Assembly: GCF_022129235.1 (NCBI RefSeq)
Contig: NZ_JADQAI010000002.1
Coordinates: 124,001 to 188,000 of the forward strand
Source of the DNA: Psychrobacter sp. Ps6
Lineage (GTDB): Bacteria; Pseudomonadota; Gammaproteobacteria; Pseudomonadales; Moraxellaceae
Direction: 5' to 3'
DNA length: 64,000 nucleotides
Part shown: positions 56,820 to 63,923 of the stretch, one piece after another
Layout of the letters: every line of letters starts with the position of its first letter
Position numbering within the stretch: position 1 is the first letter of the stretch
The notes under the pieces: generated by a model
The model's database searches: none
What the model was told of the DNA's origin: nothing
The model's input: the letters and a program-made list of their open reading frames with translations, nothing else
Made by a program: the position numbers and the translations under genes

Positions 56820-58427
56820 ATGGGTATTAGCAACAGTTCTACAGGGCCAACCCAATCAGTCGGCTCTATGAAAGTAAATCTATTTTTTGCCATTTTATTG
56901 ATTGCGATGACCATCTACTTTTTGTGGTGGGGTTTAGATTACACCATGCGTCAGCAAACGACGCTATTTATTGTAGCGACCGCGTTTGGTGTCTTTATGG
57001 CATTCAATATCGGTGGTAACGATGTCGCCAACTCCTTTGGTACTTCAGTGGGTGCAGGGACGCTGACTATCCCGCAAGCATTGGGTATCGCAGCGATATT
57101 TGAGGTGTCGGGCGCCGTACTGGCAGGTGGTGAAGTAACCGATACCATCCGAAGCGGTATTGTCGATTTAGATGGCCTCTCAGTCGATCCCAACCAGTTT
57201 ATTTATGTCATGCTCTCAGCGCTGTTTGCTGCTGCGTTTTGGTTGTTATTTGCTACCAAAAAAGGTCTGCCAGTGTCGACCACTCACGCAATTATTGGCG
57301 GCGTGGTGGGTAGCTCCATCGTATTGGGTATCACGTTAGGTGGTACTGAAATGGCGTTATCAACGGTAAATTGGAGCAAGATTGGCACTATCGCTATCTC
57401 TTGGGTTCTATCACCGTTACTAGGCGGCGTTTTGTCTTATCTACTATACGGCCAAATCAAGAAAAATATCATTGAGTATAATGATAGAACAGAAGCGCAT
57501 ATTGGTGAGCTAAAAGCTAATAAAAAAGTATTAAAGCAAAACCATAAAGAGTTTTTGGATGGTCTAACCGAGTCAGAGCAGTTGGCTTATACGTCAGCGA
57601 TGCTACGTGATCAAGAAATCTATAAAGATGATGATTGCTTGGTTGAAGATTTAGAGACGGATTATTACAAAGAACTTTATAAGCTTGAAAACGAGCGCAG
57701 CAACCTCGATACCTTAAAAGCATTGAAGCAATGGGTGCCTATTATTGCGGCTGCGGGCGGTGCAGTTATGGCCTCCTTGGTTATCTTTAAAGGTTTGAAA
57801 AACGTCAATAACGGTATGACGACGTTGCAAGGCTTTTTAATCATGGGGATGATAGCAGCGTTAGTATGGCTTGCGACTTATATTTATACTAAGAGTATCC
57901 GAGGTAAGCACAAAGAAGATCTGACCAAAGCCACCTTTATTATGTTTAGCTGGATGCAGGTCTTTACCGCGTCAGCATTTGCTTTTAGTCACGGCTCAAA
58001 CGATATTGCCAATGCAGTTGGTCCTTTTGCTGCGATTATGGATGTCATTCGTACCAATAGCATTGCGACCGAAGCGGCCGTACCCCCTGCTGTTATGCTA
58101 ACTTTTGGTGTGGCGCTAATCGTTGGTCTTTGGTTTATTGGTAAAGAAGTTATTCAAACTGTCGGTACCAATCTAGCTAAGATGCATCCAGCTTCTGGAT
58201 TTTCAGCTGAGCTGGCTGCTGCTGCGGTCGTTATGGGCGCATCAACGATGGGTCTACCTGTATCGAGCACGCATACCTTAGTTGGGGCGGTACTGGGTAT
58301 TGGTATGGTTAATAAAGACACTAATTGGGCGCTCATGAAGCCAATCGGTTTGGCATGGGTCATCACTTTGCCAGTTGCTGCTGGTCTATCGGCAATCAGC
58401 TATATTGTATTGAGCAATATTTTTTAA
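56820..58427 (+). CDS. pit: Pit-family inorganic phosphate transporter
   Basis: This 535-residue inner-membrane transporter takes up metal-phosphate by proton symport. The inverted-repeat signature of the PiT family appears twice: FNIGGNDVANSFGTSVGAG and FSHGSNDIANAVGPFAA. VSTTHAIIGGVVGSS and VSSTHTLVGAVLGI also mirror each other. A charged cytoplasmic loop of about 120 residues splits the halves. Ten or more membrane helices are visible. It follows the polyphosphate phosphotransferase gene, consistent with shared phosphate metabolism. Confidence 0.95.
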   Translation: MGISNSSTGPTQSVGSMKVNLFFAILLIAMTIYFLWWGLDYTMRQQTTLFIVATAFGVFMAFNIGGNDVANSFGTSVGAGTLTIPQALGIAAIFEVSGAVLAGGEVTDTIRSGIVDLDGLSVDPNQFIYVMLSALFAAAFWLLFATKKGLPVSTTHAIIGGVVGSSIVLGITLGGTEMALSTVNWSKIGTIAISWVLSPLLGGVLSYLLYGQIKKNIIEYNDRTEAHIGELKANKKVLKQNHKEFLDGLTESEQLAYTSAMLRDQEIYKDDDCLVEDLETDYYKELYKLENERSNLDTLKALKQWVPIIAAAGGAVMASLVIFKGLKNVNNGMTTLQGFLIMGMIAALVWLATYIYTKSIRGKHKEDLTKATFIMFSWMQVFTASAFAFSHGSNDIANAVGPFAAIMDVIRTNSIATEAAVPPAVMLTFGVALIVGLWFIGKEVIQTVGTNLAKMHPASGFSAELAAAAVVMGASTMGLPVSSTHTLVGAVLGIGMVNKDTNWALMKPIGLAWVITLPVAAGLSAISYIVLSNIF

Positions 58428-58472
58428 TCTTAGGGCGATAGAGTTCTGCACTAAAGCTTATTTTAGAGCCAT

Positions 58473-58511
58473 AAAAAACGCTTATCAGCATAATGCCGAT
58501 AAGCGTTTTTT
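58473..58511. terminator. Bidirectional terminator between pit and alaA
   Basis: A perfect 14-bp stem AAAAAACGCTTATC/GATAAGCGTTTTTT has an 11-base loop between convergent genes. Confidence 0.93.
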
Positions 58512-58527
58512 AATGCAATATGAGGAT

Positions 58528-60159
58528 TTACTCAGTGCCAAACTGCTGGCGTTTTTTTGCAAAAAATCGGTCCAATCTATCCATCGCATTTTCTAAGTCA
58601 AGCAAGTTGGGTAAAAAGACCAAGCGGAAATGATCGGGTTTGTCCCAATTAAAGCCTGTGCCTTGTACCATCAATACGTTTTCTTCAACGAGCAAGTCCA
58701 TCATAAAGTCCATATCATCGGTGATAGGGTAAACCTCTGGATCCATCTTTGGAAAACAGTAAAACGCGCCTTGAGGCATGGTACAAGAAATACCTTTAAT
58801 AGCATTAAGACGCGAGACTGCCATTTCGCGCTGTTTATATAGACGACCCTTTTCAGAGGTTAGGTCTTGCATGCTCTGATGCCCACCCATCGCGGTTTGA
58901 ATAGCATATTGTCCTTGCACGTTAGAGCATAGACGCATAGACGCTAGCATATCCAAGCCTTCAATAAAGTCAGCTGCGTGCTGTTTGCGGCCTGATACCA
59001 TCATCCAACCTGAGCGAAATCCTGCAATACGGTGCGATTTTGACAAACCATTATACGAGAGTACCAATACTTCATCGGTCAAGGTGCTCATCGGTGTATG
59101 TACATTGTCATCATAGAGGATACGATCGTAAATCTCGTCCGCCATGATGATTAGGTTGTGCTCTTTCGCGACTTCGATAATTTGTTTTAATAACTCATCG
59201 CTATAAAGGGAGCCTGTCGGGTTATTGGGGTTAATAACCACGATACCCTTTGTTTTGCTAGTGATTTTAGATTTGATGTCCTCAATATCAGGATGCCAGT
59301 TGTCTTCTTCATTACAGCGATAGTGCACAGCGGTGCCGCCAGCGAGGTTAGCCGCTGCTGTCCAAAGCGGGTAGTCTGGCATCGGAATCAGGACTTCATC
59401 ACCATCGTTCATCAATGCCTGCATGGTCATGACGATAAGCTCAGAAACCCCATTGCCCAAATACACATCACGTACGTCAACTGCCGATAACAAGCCTTTT
59501 GACTGGTAATATTGCAAAATGGCTTTGCGCGCTGAAAAAATCCCTTGCGAGTCTGAATAACCCGTTGCCTCAGATAAATTCATCGCCACGTCACGTAAGA
59601 TCTCATGAGGTGCTTCTAAACCAAACGGGGCTGGATTGCCCACGTTTAGTTTTAATATACGCTTGCCCTCTGCTTCCATTTTATTGGCAGTTTGTAGTAG
59701 GGGGCCGCGAATGTCATAGCAGACGTTTTGTAATTTATCGGATTTTTTTATGGTGTTCATAGCGTGACCATTTATCGAGTGGTTGTGTGAAGTTTTATCA
59801 TGATTAAAAGATATCGTACTAGGAGATAAAATCGGTTGAGCCGTAGTTGCTTTAGGGCTCGTCGAACTGAACTCGCTTTGCTTTGTAGATGATGCTGGAT
59901 CATCGGTATCAGCAGCTTCATCCTTAAGATCACCACGCAATAGGTAGCCTTCGCTACAACCCAAAATACGTGCGAGTGTGGGCAGCTTTGATGATACGAT
60001 ACCGTTAGTGCCGCGCTCCCAGTTGGAGATAGCACCGCGACTCACTTTTGCACCAGCTGTTGTCATTGCCTGTGCTAGCTGCTCAGCAGTAAATCCTTTG
60101 TCACGGCGCAACTGTACCAGTCGCTGCGCTTGTGTGCTTTTACTATCGTCATCAGACAT
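58528..60159 (-). CDS. alaA: AlaA-type aminotransferase fused to an N-terminal XRE helix-turn-helix domain
   Basis: Residues about 11-75 form a Cro/CI-type HTH (LRRDKGFTAEQLAQAM, VSRGAISNWERG, LPTLARILGCSEGYLL). A Ser/Thr/Asp-rich linker runs to about 133. Residues 134-543 are a full PLP fold-I aminotransferase close to E. coli AlaA (glutamate-pyruvate): YDIRGP, LKLNVGNPAPFG, MPDYPLWTAAANLAGG, INPNNPTGSLY, ADEIYDRILYDD, and the PLP lysine in NGLSKSHRIAGFRSGW. E. coli AlaA begins where Met134 is. The frame is continuous and the ATG at 60159 has AAAGG upstream. A start at Met134 (59760) has no good ribosome binding site. Confidence 0.93.
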   Translation of the reverse strand: MSDDDSKSTQAQRLVQLRRDKGFTAEQLAQAMTTAGAKVSRGAISNWERGTNGIVSSKLPTLARILGCSEGYLLRGDLKDEAADTDDPASSTKQSEFSSTSPKATTAQPILSPSTISFNHDKTSHNHSINGHAMNTIKKSDKLQNVCYDIRGPLLQTANKMEAEGKRILKLNVGNPAPFGLEAPHEILRDVAMNLSEATGYSDSQGIFSARKAILQYYQSKGLLSAVDVRDVYLGNGVSELIVMTMQALMNDGDEVLIPMPDYPLWTAAANLAGGTAVHYRCNEEDNWHPDIEDIKSKITSKTKGIVVINPNNPTGSLYSDELLKQIIEVAKEHNLIIMADEIYDRILYDDNVHTPMSTLTDEVLVLSYNGLSKSHRIAGFRSGWMMVSGRKQHAADFIEGLDMLASMRLCSNVQGQYAIQTAMGGHQSMQDLTSEKGRLYKQREMAVSRLNAIKGISCTMPQGAFYCFPKMDPEVYPITDDMDFMMDLLVEENVLMVQGTGFNWDKPDHFRLVFLPNLLDLENAMDRLDRFFAKKRQQFGTE

Positions 60160-60237
60160 TGTTATTTGAGCCTTTGTTAATCAGTAACTATTCAGTGTAG
60201 AGATATATTAAACGTTTTAGTTAAATACTAATGCAAG

Positions 60238-60266
60238 ATATTATTGCATTGATAGTTAATTTGCAA
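60238..60266 (-). promoter_or_regulatory. Predicted alaA promoter overlapped by TTGCAA palindromes
   Basis: On the minus strand TTGCAA (60266-60261), a 17-base spacer and TAATAT (60243-60238) form a good sigma-70 promoter about 80 bases before the alaA start. The -35 lies inside the palindrome ATTTGCAAAT (60259-60268), and the -10 lies inside ATGCAA-n7-TTGCAT (60231-60249). Confidence 0.6.
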
Positions 60267-60292
60267 ATGATTTTACAATCAGCTTTATGAGT

Positions 60293-60315
60293 AATTGCAA
60301 GTATATCTTGCAATT
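60293..60315. promoter_or_regulatory. Operator-like dyad AATTGCAAG-n5-CTTGCAATT
   Basis: A perfect 9-5-9 inverted repeat lies in the alaA/msrB divergent gap, with the same TTGCAA core as the two palindromes on the alaA promoter. It is plausible as the binding site of the HTH-AlaA protein itself (inference). The remainder of the gap (60316-60598) is AT-rich, with GGGTAAATT before msrB. Confidence 0.55.
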
Positions 60316-60598
60316 GACATTTATCTTATATTTGTATTCTCTAAATACCTTCTATAAAGCAGAAAATGCATAGGTATCAAAATTACATCTTTACCCATTA
60401 TTATCTAAAATTAGTTTGGTATATTTAACTCAGTTAATCTCGTCAATCATGCTTTCTATCTCACGATATAGAGAGTGCTTTTATTATATATGCCTTGAAT
60501 AGTGTACCGATAACCAACAGATAGAGCACGTCGTTCTCATAATCATATGGCGATAAAATAGTTATTATTAATAATAAATAATCGAATAAGGGTAAATT

Positions 60599-61024
60599 AT
60601 GCAAGACAATCAATTAAGCAAAGAAGAAATCAGCCAATTGACCGAAGCTGACTGGAAAGAGCGTTTGAGCGCTGATGAGTATCATGTGATGCGTGAAAAG
60701 GGCACAGAGCGTCCATTTACAGGCGTTTATAACGATGCAACTGATGATGGAGTCTATCGCTGCAAAGGCTGTGGTGCCAGTTTGTTTGATTCAAGCAATA
60801 AGTTTGACGCGGGCTGTGGTTGGCCAAGTTTCGATCAAGGGGTTGATAACAGCGCGATAGACGAGCATGTTGACAACTCATTGGGTATGATTCGTACCGA
60901 AGTGACCTGTAGCAACTGCGGTGCACATTTAGGGCACGTGTTCCCTGATGGTCCACGTGAGACGACAGGTATGCGCTATTGTATCAACTCAGTATCTATT
61001 GATTTAGATAAATCTGAGAAGTAA
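60599..61024 (+). CDS. msrB: Peptide-methionine (R)-S-oxide reductase MsrB
   Basis: MsrB reduces the R epimer of methionine sulfoxide in proteins. The 141-residue protein has two zinc CxxC motifs ([28 protein letters not shown]), the G-C-G-W-P-S-F signature and the catalytic Cys in [13 protein letters not shown]. It lacks a signal peptide, so it is cytoplasmic. It is divergent from alaA and 140 bases before gpx. Confidence 0.97.
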   Translation: MQDNQLSKEEISQLTEADWKERLSADEYHVMREKGTERPFTGVYNDATDDGVYRCKGCGASLFDSSNKFDAGCGWPSFDQGVDNSAIDEHVDNSLGMIRTEVTCSNCGAHLGHVFPDGPRETTGMRYCINSVSIDLDKSEK

Positions 61025-61167
61025 GTCCTTTATCTGATTTTAGAAGTGTGAGAGGGGAAGTACAGAGTGCTTCCTTTTCAAGGGTTTCTAATATTCATGT
61101 GATAAAGAAAACAGCGTTATTGAAACAAATAATCAAAATAATAAAATTCTCAATTTAAGGATAGATG

Positions 61168-61653
61168 ATGAGTACTATTTATGACTTCACCGCTGAGCGT
61201 ATGGACGGCAGCTCGCAAGCGTTTTCTGAGTATAAAGATAAAGTATTGCTAATCGTTAATACGGCAAGCAAATGTGGATTCACTCCGCAGTTCGAAGGGT
61301 TAGAATCGTTATATCAACAATACAAAGATCAAGGGCTAGTCGTTATCGGCTTTCCTTGTAATCAATTTGGCAGCCAAGATCCCGGTAGCAATGATGAGAT
61401 CGGCGCGTTTTGTCAAAAAAACTATGGTGTCAGCTTTCCTATGATGGCGAAAATTGATGTCAATGGCGCAGACGCTCATCCTATCTATGACTGGCTTAAA
61501 GACCAAAAAGGCGGCCTACTGACAGATGGCATCAAATGGAATTTCACCAAGTTTTTAATCGATAGCAAAGGGCAGGTCATCGATCGTTATGCGCCAACGA
61601 CCAAGCCAGATGCCATCAAAAAAGACATTGAGCAAGCATTAACCAATAAGTAA
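61168..61653 (+). CDS. gpx: Glutathione peroxidase family protein
   Basis: This thiol peroxidase reduces hydroperoxides. Catalytic residues are C36 (NTASKCGFTPQ; Cys not selenocysteine), Gln in FPCNQFGSQDPG, and Trp-Asn in KWNFTKFLID. The extra Cys in FPCNQF is the resolving type seen in thioredoxin-dependent members. AAGGAT is seven bases before the ATG at 61168; an adjacent ATG at 61165 is possible. Length 161 residues, with no signal peptide. Confidence 0.95.
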   Translation: MSTIYDFTAERMDGSSQAFSEYKDKVLLIVNTASKCGFTPQFEGLESLYQQYKDQGLVVIGFPCNQFGSQDPGSNDEIGAFCQKNYGVSFPMMAKIDVNGADAHPIYDWLKDQKGGLLTDGIKWNFTKFLIDSKGQVIDRYAPTTKPDAIKKDIEQALTNK

Positions 61654-61769
61654 GTATCGAGTCTGAAAAAAATTGATTTTTTATGAAAATATAAAATCAA
61701 TAAAAACATATGCTTGCTAAAAATTTCGATATAAAAGCGAAAAATATTTAAAAAAGTGAAAAATAGCGT

Positions 61770-61797
61770 TTGACAGCCAAGTGTAAATCTATATAAT
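61770..61797 (+). promoter_or_regulatory. Consensus sigma-70 promoter of the tRNA-Val/tRNA-Asp operon
   Basis: TTGACA (61770-61775), a 16-base spacer and TATAAT (61792-61797) are both perfect consensus. It lies 270 bases before tRNA-Val with no protein gene in between, so it implies a long leader RNA. Confidence 0.8.
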
Positions 61798-61841
61798 ACA
61801 CACCCACAGCAAGGGGACTTAAACAAACCCAGCTGGTTAAG

Positions 61842-62024
61842 TTAACATTGAGTGTGACAGCTGATGTTAATGAAGCAATATAGAAATTCTATTTAAAGAA
61901 TTTCTCTTGTAGTAGAAGTTATACCTTATATTGGGTACTGAGCTTTTAGAATTTACGAAAATGTAAATTGTAAAATTCGGTTCCTATGCATAGTTTTTAG
62001 AATTTTCCCTTTAAGGAAAATTCT
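61842..62024 (+). other. Hairpin-rich leader of the tRNA operon
   Basis: Between the promoter and tRNA-Val there are four inverted repeats: TTAACAT/ATGTTAA (61842-61870), AGAAATTCT-atttaa-AGAATTTCT (61882-61905), AATTTAC-gaaaat-GTAAATT (61950-61969) and AGAATTTTCC-ctttaa-GGAAAATTCT (61999-62024). The second and fourth look like diverged copies: similar arms, a TTTAA loop, and then CTTGTAG or CTTGCAG. No protein gene is seen in 61654-62067. Confidence 0.6.
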
Positions 62025-62067
62025 CTTGCAGAGCTAAAAAAGCAGTGCTTTTTTTATACGCTCTTCA

Positions 62068-62143
62068 GGGTGATTAGCTCAGTTGGTAGAGCGTCTGCCT
62101 TACACGCAGAATGTCGGCGGTTCGAATCCGTCATCACCCACCA
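62068..62143 (+). tRNA. tRNA-Val (anticodon TAC)
   Basis: A 76-base cloverleaf with acceptor GGGTGAT/ATCACCC, D-arm AGCTCAGTTGGTAGAGC, anticodon arm TCTGC-ct-TAC-ac-GCAGA, T-arm GGCGGTTCGAATCCGTC and encoded CCA. The anticodon UAC reads valine GUA/GUG. It is first of two tRNAs behind one promoter. Confidence 0.97.
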
Positions 62144-62158
62144 CTTCTTAGCAGGTGG

Positions 62159-62175
62159 GCTCTTTAAATAAGAGC
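62159..62175 (+). other. Nested hairpin with boxA-like word in the tRNA spacer
   Basis: GCTCTT-taaat-AAGAGC lies between the two tRNAs, inside an outer pair CTTAGC (62147-62152)/GCTAAG (62181-62186). It includes GCTCTTTAA, like the boxA antitermination element of rRNA operons. It may be a processing structure. Confidence 0.45.
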
Positions 62176-62195
62176 AAGAAGCTAAGACGACCTAA

Positions 62196-62272
62196 GCAGC
62201 GGTAGTTCAGTTGGTTAGAATACCGGCCTGTCACGCCGGGGGTCGCGGGTTCGAGTCCCGTCCGCTGCGCCA
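62196..62272 (+). tRNA. tRNA-Asp (anticodon GTC)
   Basis: A 77-base cloverleaf with acceptor GCAGCGG/CCGCTGC, discriminator G, D-arm with AGTTCAGTTGGTTAGAATA, anticodon GTC within CCGGC-ct-GTC-ac-GCCGG, T-arm GCGGGTTCGAGTCCCGT and encoded CCA. It follows tRNA-Val by 52 bases. Confidence 0.97.
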
Positions 62273-62314
62273 TATTTAAAACGAATTTAAACGGTTAAGT
62301 TTAAGCAAGTTTCG

Positions 62315-62346
62315 CCTCAAACATTAGATTGTTTGAGGTTTTTTTG
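62315..62346 (+). terminator. Intrinsic terminator of the tRNA operon
   Basis: CCTCAAAC and GTTTGAGG form an 8-bp stem with an 8-base loop, then seven T. The remaining bases up to 62621 hold no gene. Confidence 0.9.
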
Positions 62347-62621
62347 TGTTTGGGTGTTTTTGCTTAGTGTCATCATATTTTGGTATATTGCAGATGAGCC
62401 CGCCACGTTAGCACGATCATCAATCGAAAATCGTTTTTGCCACTATTTTCAGTAATATGAAATATAAGTAAAAATTAGCCTTAAAATTATTGGATAAATA
62501 AGCCATAGCAGGTATTAATCTCTTTATTTTCGTACGCCTTACAGCGCCTTCTGTTGACAGCGGCATTTGCAGCCTGATATATCTGTTTGCCTAATAAATA
62601 TAGATATATAAGGGATGCATT

Positions 62622-62888
62622 TTGAGTGATAGTAAAAAGCTAGATTTAGGGGTTGGACAAGACCATATTGTGATACAGCGACGTTACGATGCGTTGGACG
62701 CAGTCAATGATTTACTTATCGCTATTTAGTTTTTGATTGGTAGCTCTTTCTTTTTAAAAGAGTCGCTCACCACAGATGGGACGTGGCTGTTTATTCTTGG
62801 TAGTGCACAGCTACTTATAAAGCTACTGATCAAGCTGATCAGCTTGATTCATGTAGGTCGAGTATACAACCGATCAAATCAGCGGTAA
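62622..62888 (+). pseudogene. YrhK-like small membrane protein interrupted by an amber stop
   Basis: From a TTG at 62622 (AGGGA six bases upstream) the frame reads SDSKKLDLGVGQDHIVIQRR, then YDALDAVNDLLIAI, a TAG at 62727-62729, and then FLIGSSFFLKESLTTDGTWL and FILGSAQLLIKLLIKLI to a TAA at 62886. The two parts join in the same frame and look like one YrhK-family domain, in which a Trp (TGG) normally sits about where the TAG is. One base change would restore it. It could be a sequencing error, a recent nonsense mutation, or a suppressed stop. Confidence 0.7.
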
Positions 62889-63083
62889 GTTATAGCGTTA
62901 GGTAATACCGCGCTTGTTATAACCCATAAGCTCTAACTATAAATACAATCAATTTATCCAGTGTTACTCCCAAGAACAATAACTATTAGTGCTAGAAGTA
63001 GTTTGGCTCATTGAACTATGGTGAGTGATTCCTGATACTCTCCAAAGAGCAAAGTTTCATCAAAAAACCATTGAATTATTTTA

Positions 63084-63107
63084 ATATGTCTATATTATTG
63101 GACATAT
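63084..63107. promoter_or_regulatory. ArsR operator dyad overlapping the arsR start codon
   Basis: ATATGTC (63084-63090) and GACATAT (63101-63107) form a 7-bp dyad with a 10-base spacer. The right arm overlaps the arsR ATG at 63106, as expected for autorepression. Confidence 0.6.
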
Positions 63108-63468
63108 GGAAATAATTACTGCTACTGCAAGCTTTGCTGCACTCTCTCAAGACACTCGTTTAAAGGCTTTCAGGTTGCTGGTCAGCCACGAGCCTGACGG
63201 TCTTCCTGCGGGTGAAATAGCCCGTCAGCTTGGTGTACCGCACAATACGATGTCAGCGCATCTAGCGGTGCTGGCACGAGCAGGGTGGGTAGTCTCACAA
63301 CGACAAAGCCGGCAAATTATCTATCGGGCGTCGCTCTCACATATGGATAGCGTCATTCAGTTTTTACTACAAGACTGCTGCGCAGGACATCCAGAACTGT
63401 GTGCCTCACTCATCGACAGCTTAAGTGGATGCAGGGTAAATGAATCTGCTGAGCAAGAGAGTCATTAA
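63106..63468 (+). CDS. arsR: ArsR-family transcriptional repressor
   Basis: This 120-residue winged-helix repressor of the SmtB/ArsR family has HTH sequence LPAGEIARQLGVPHNTMSAHLAVLARAG and a wing with QRQSRQIIYR. The usual ELCVCDL metal site in helix 3 is absent. Instead a C-terminal cluster C91-C92, C99 and C109 (QDCCAGHPELC) resembles the Cys arrangement of the Acidithiobacillus-type ArsR. It heads an ars operon with arsC 47 bases downstream. The start codon has little upstream ribosome binding site. Confidence 0.9.
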   Translation: MEIITATASFAALSQDTRLKAFRLLVSHEPDGLPAGEIARQLGVPHNTMSAHLAVLARAGWVVSQRQSRQIIYRASLSHMDSVIQFLLQDCCAGHPELCASLIDSLSGCRVNESAEQESH

Positions 63469-63515
63469 CCAATGATTGATTCAATAAACATACTTATAAA
63501 ATAGGTAAGATCACG

Positions 63516-63923
63516 ATGAAACCTTTAATTTTTCATAACCCTAATTGTGGAACCTCTCGCAACACCCTTGCCATTATTAAAGCATCAGGAGAAGCGCCAG
63601 AAGTGGTGGAATATCTAAAAACTCCACCAACGCGAGCGCGCTTAGTTGAATTGTTAGCCCAAATGCAAATCTCTCCAAGAGAGTTGCTAAGAAGTAAAGA
63701 GACGATTAATGATGAGCTTGGCCTAGACAATCCTGAGCTCTCTGATGATCACATCATCGATGCCATGATCGCGCATCCTATTTTGATCAATCGTCCGATC
63801 GTGGTGACTGATAAAGGTGCGGCCTTATGTCGTCCTTCAGAGCGCGTGTTTGAACTGCTAGCAAACCCAGTCAGTAGCTTCACCAAAGAAGATGGAGAGG
63901 TCATTTATCATGGCAAACACTAA
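63516..63923 (+). CDS. arsC: Arsenate reductase (glutaredoxin-dependent)
   Basis: ArsC reduces arsenate to arsenite with glutathione and glutaredoxin. The 135-residue protein has the catalytic C11 in FHNPNCGTSRNTLAII, and the Arg residues and hydrophobic pattern of the R773 type (MIAHPILINRPIVVTDKGA, LCRPSERVFELL). AGGTAAG precedes the ATG. Its last 14 bases overlap the next gene. Confidence 0.95.
   Translation: MKPLIFHNPNCGTSRNTLAIIKASGEAPEVVEYLKTPPTRARLVELLAQMQISPRELLRSKETINDELGLDNPELSDDHIIDAMIAHPILINRPIVVTDKGAALCRPSERVFELLANPVSSFTKEDGEVIYHGKH

Noticed and set aside
61196..61300. Selenocysteine in the glutathione peroxidase
   Set aside because: The catalytic codon is TGT (Cys), so no TGA recoding is needed.
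62727..62729. TAG read as pyrrolysine
   Set aside because: Pyrrolysine is not expected in this lineage and the position fits a Trp codon changed by one base; pseudogene or sequencing error is simpler.
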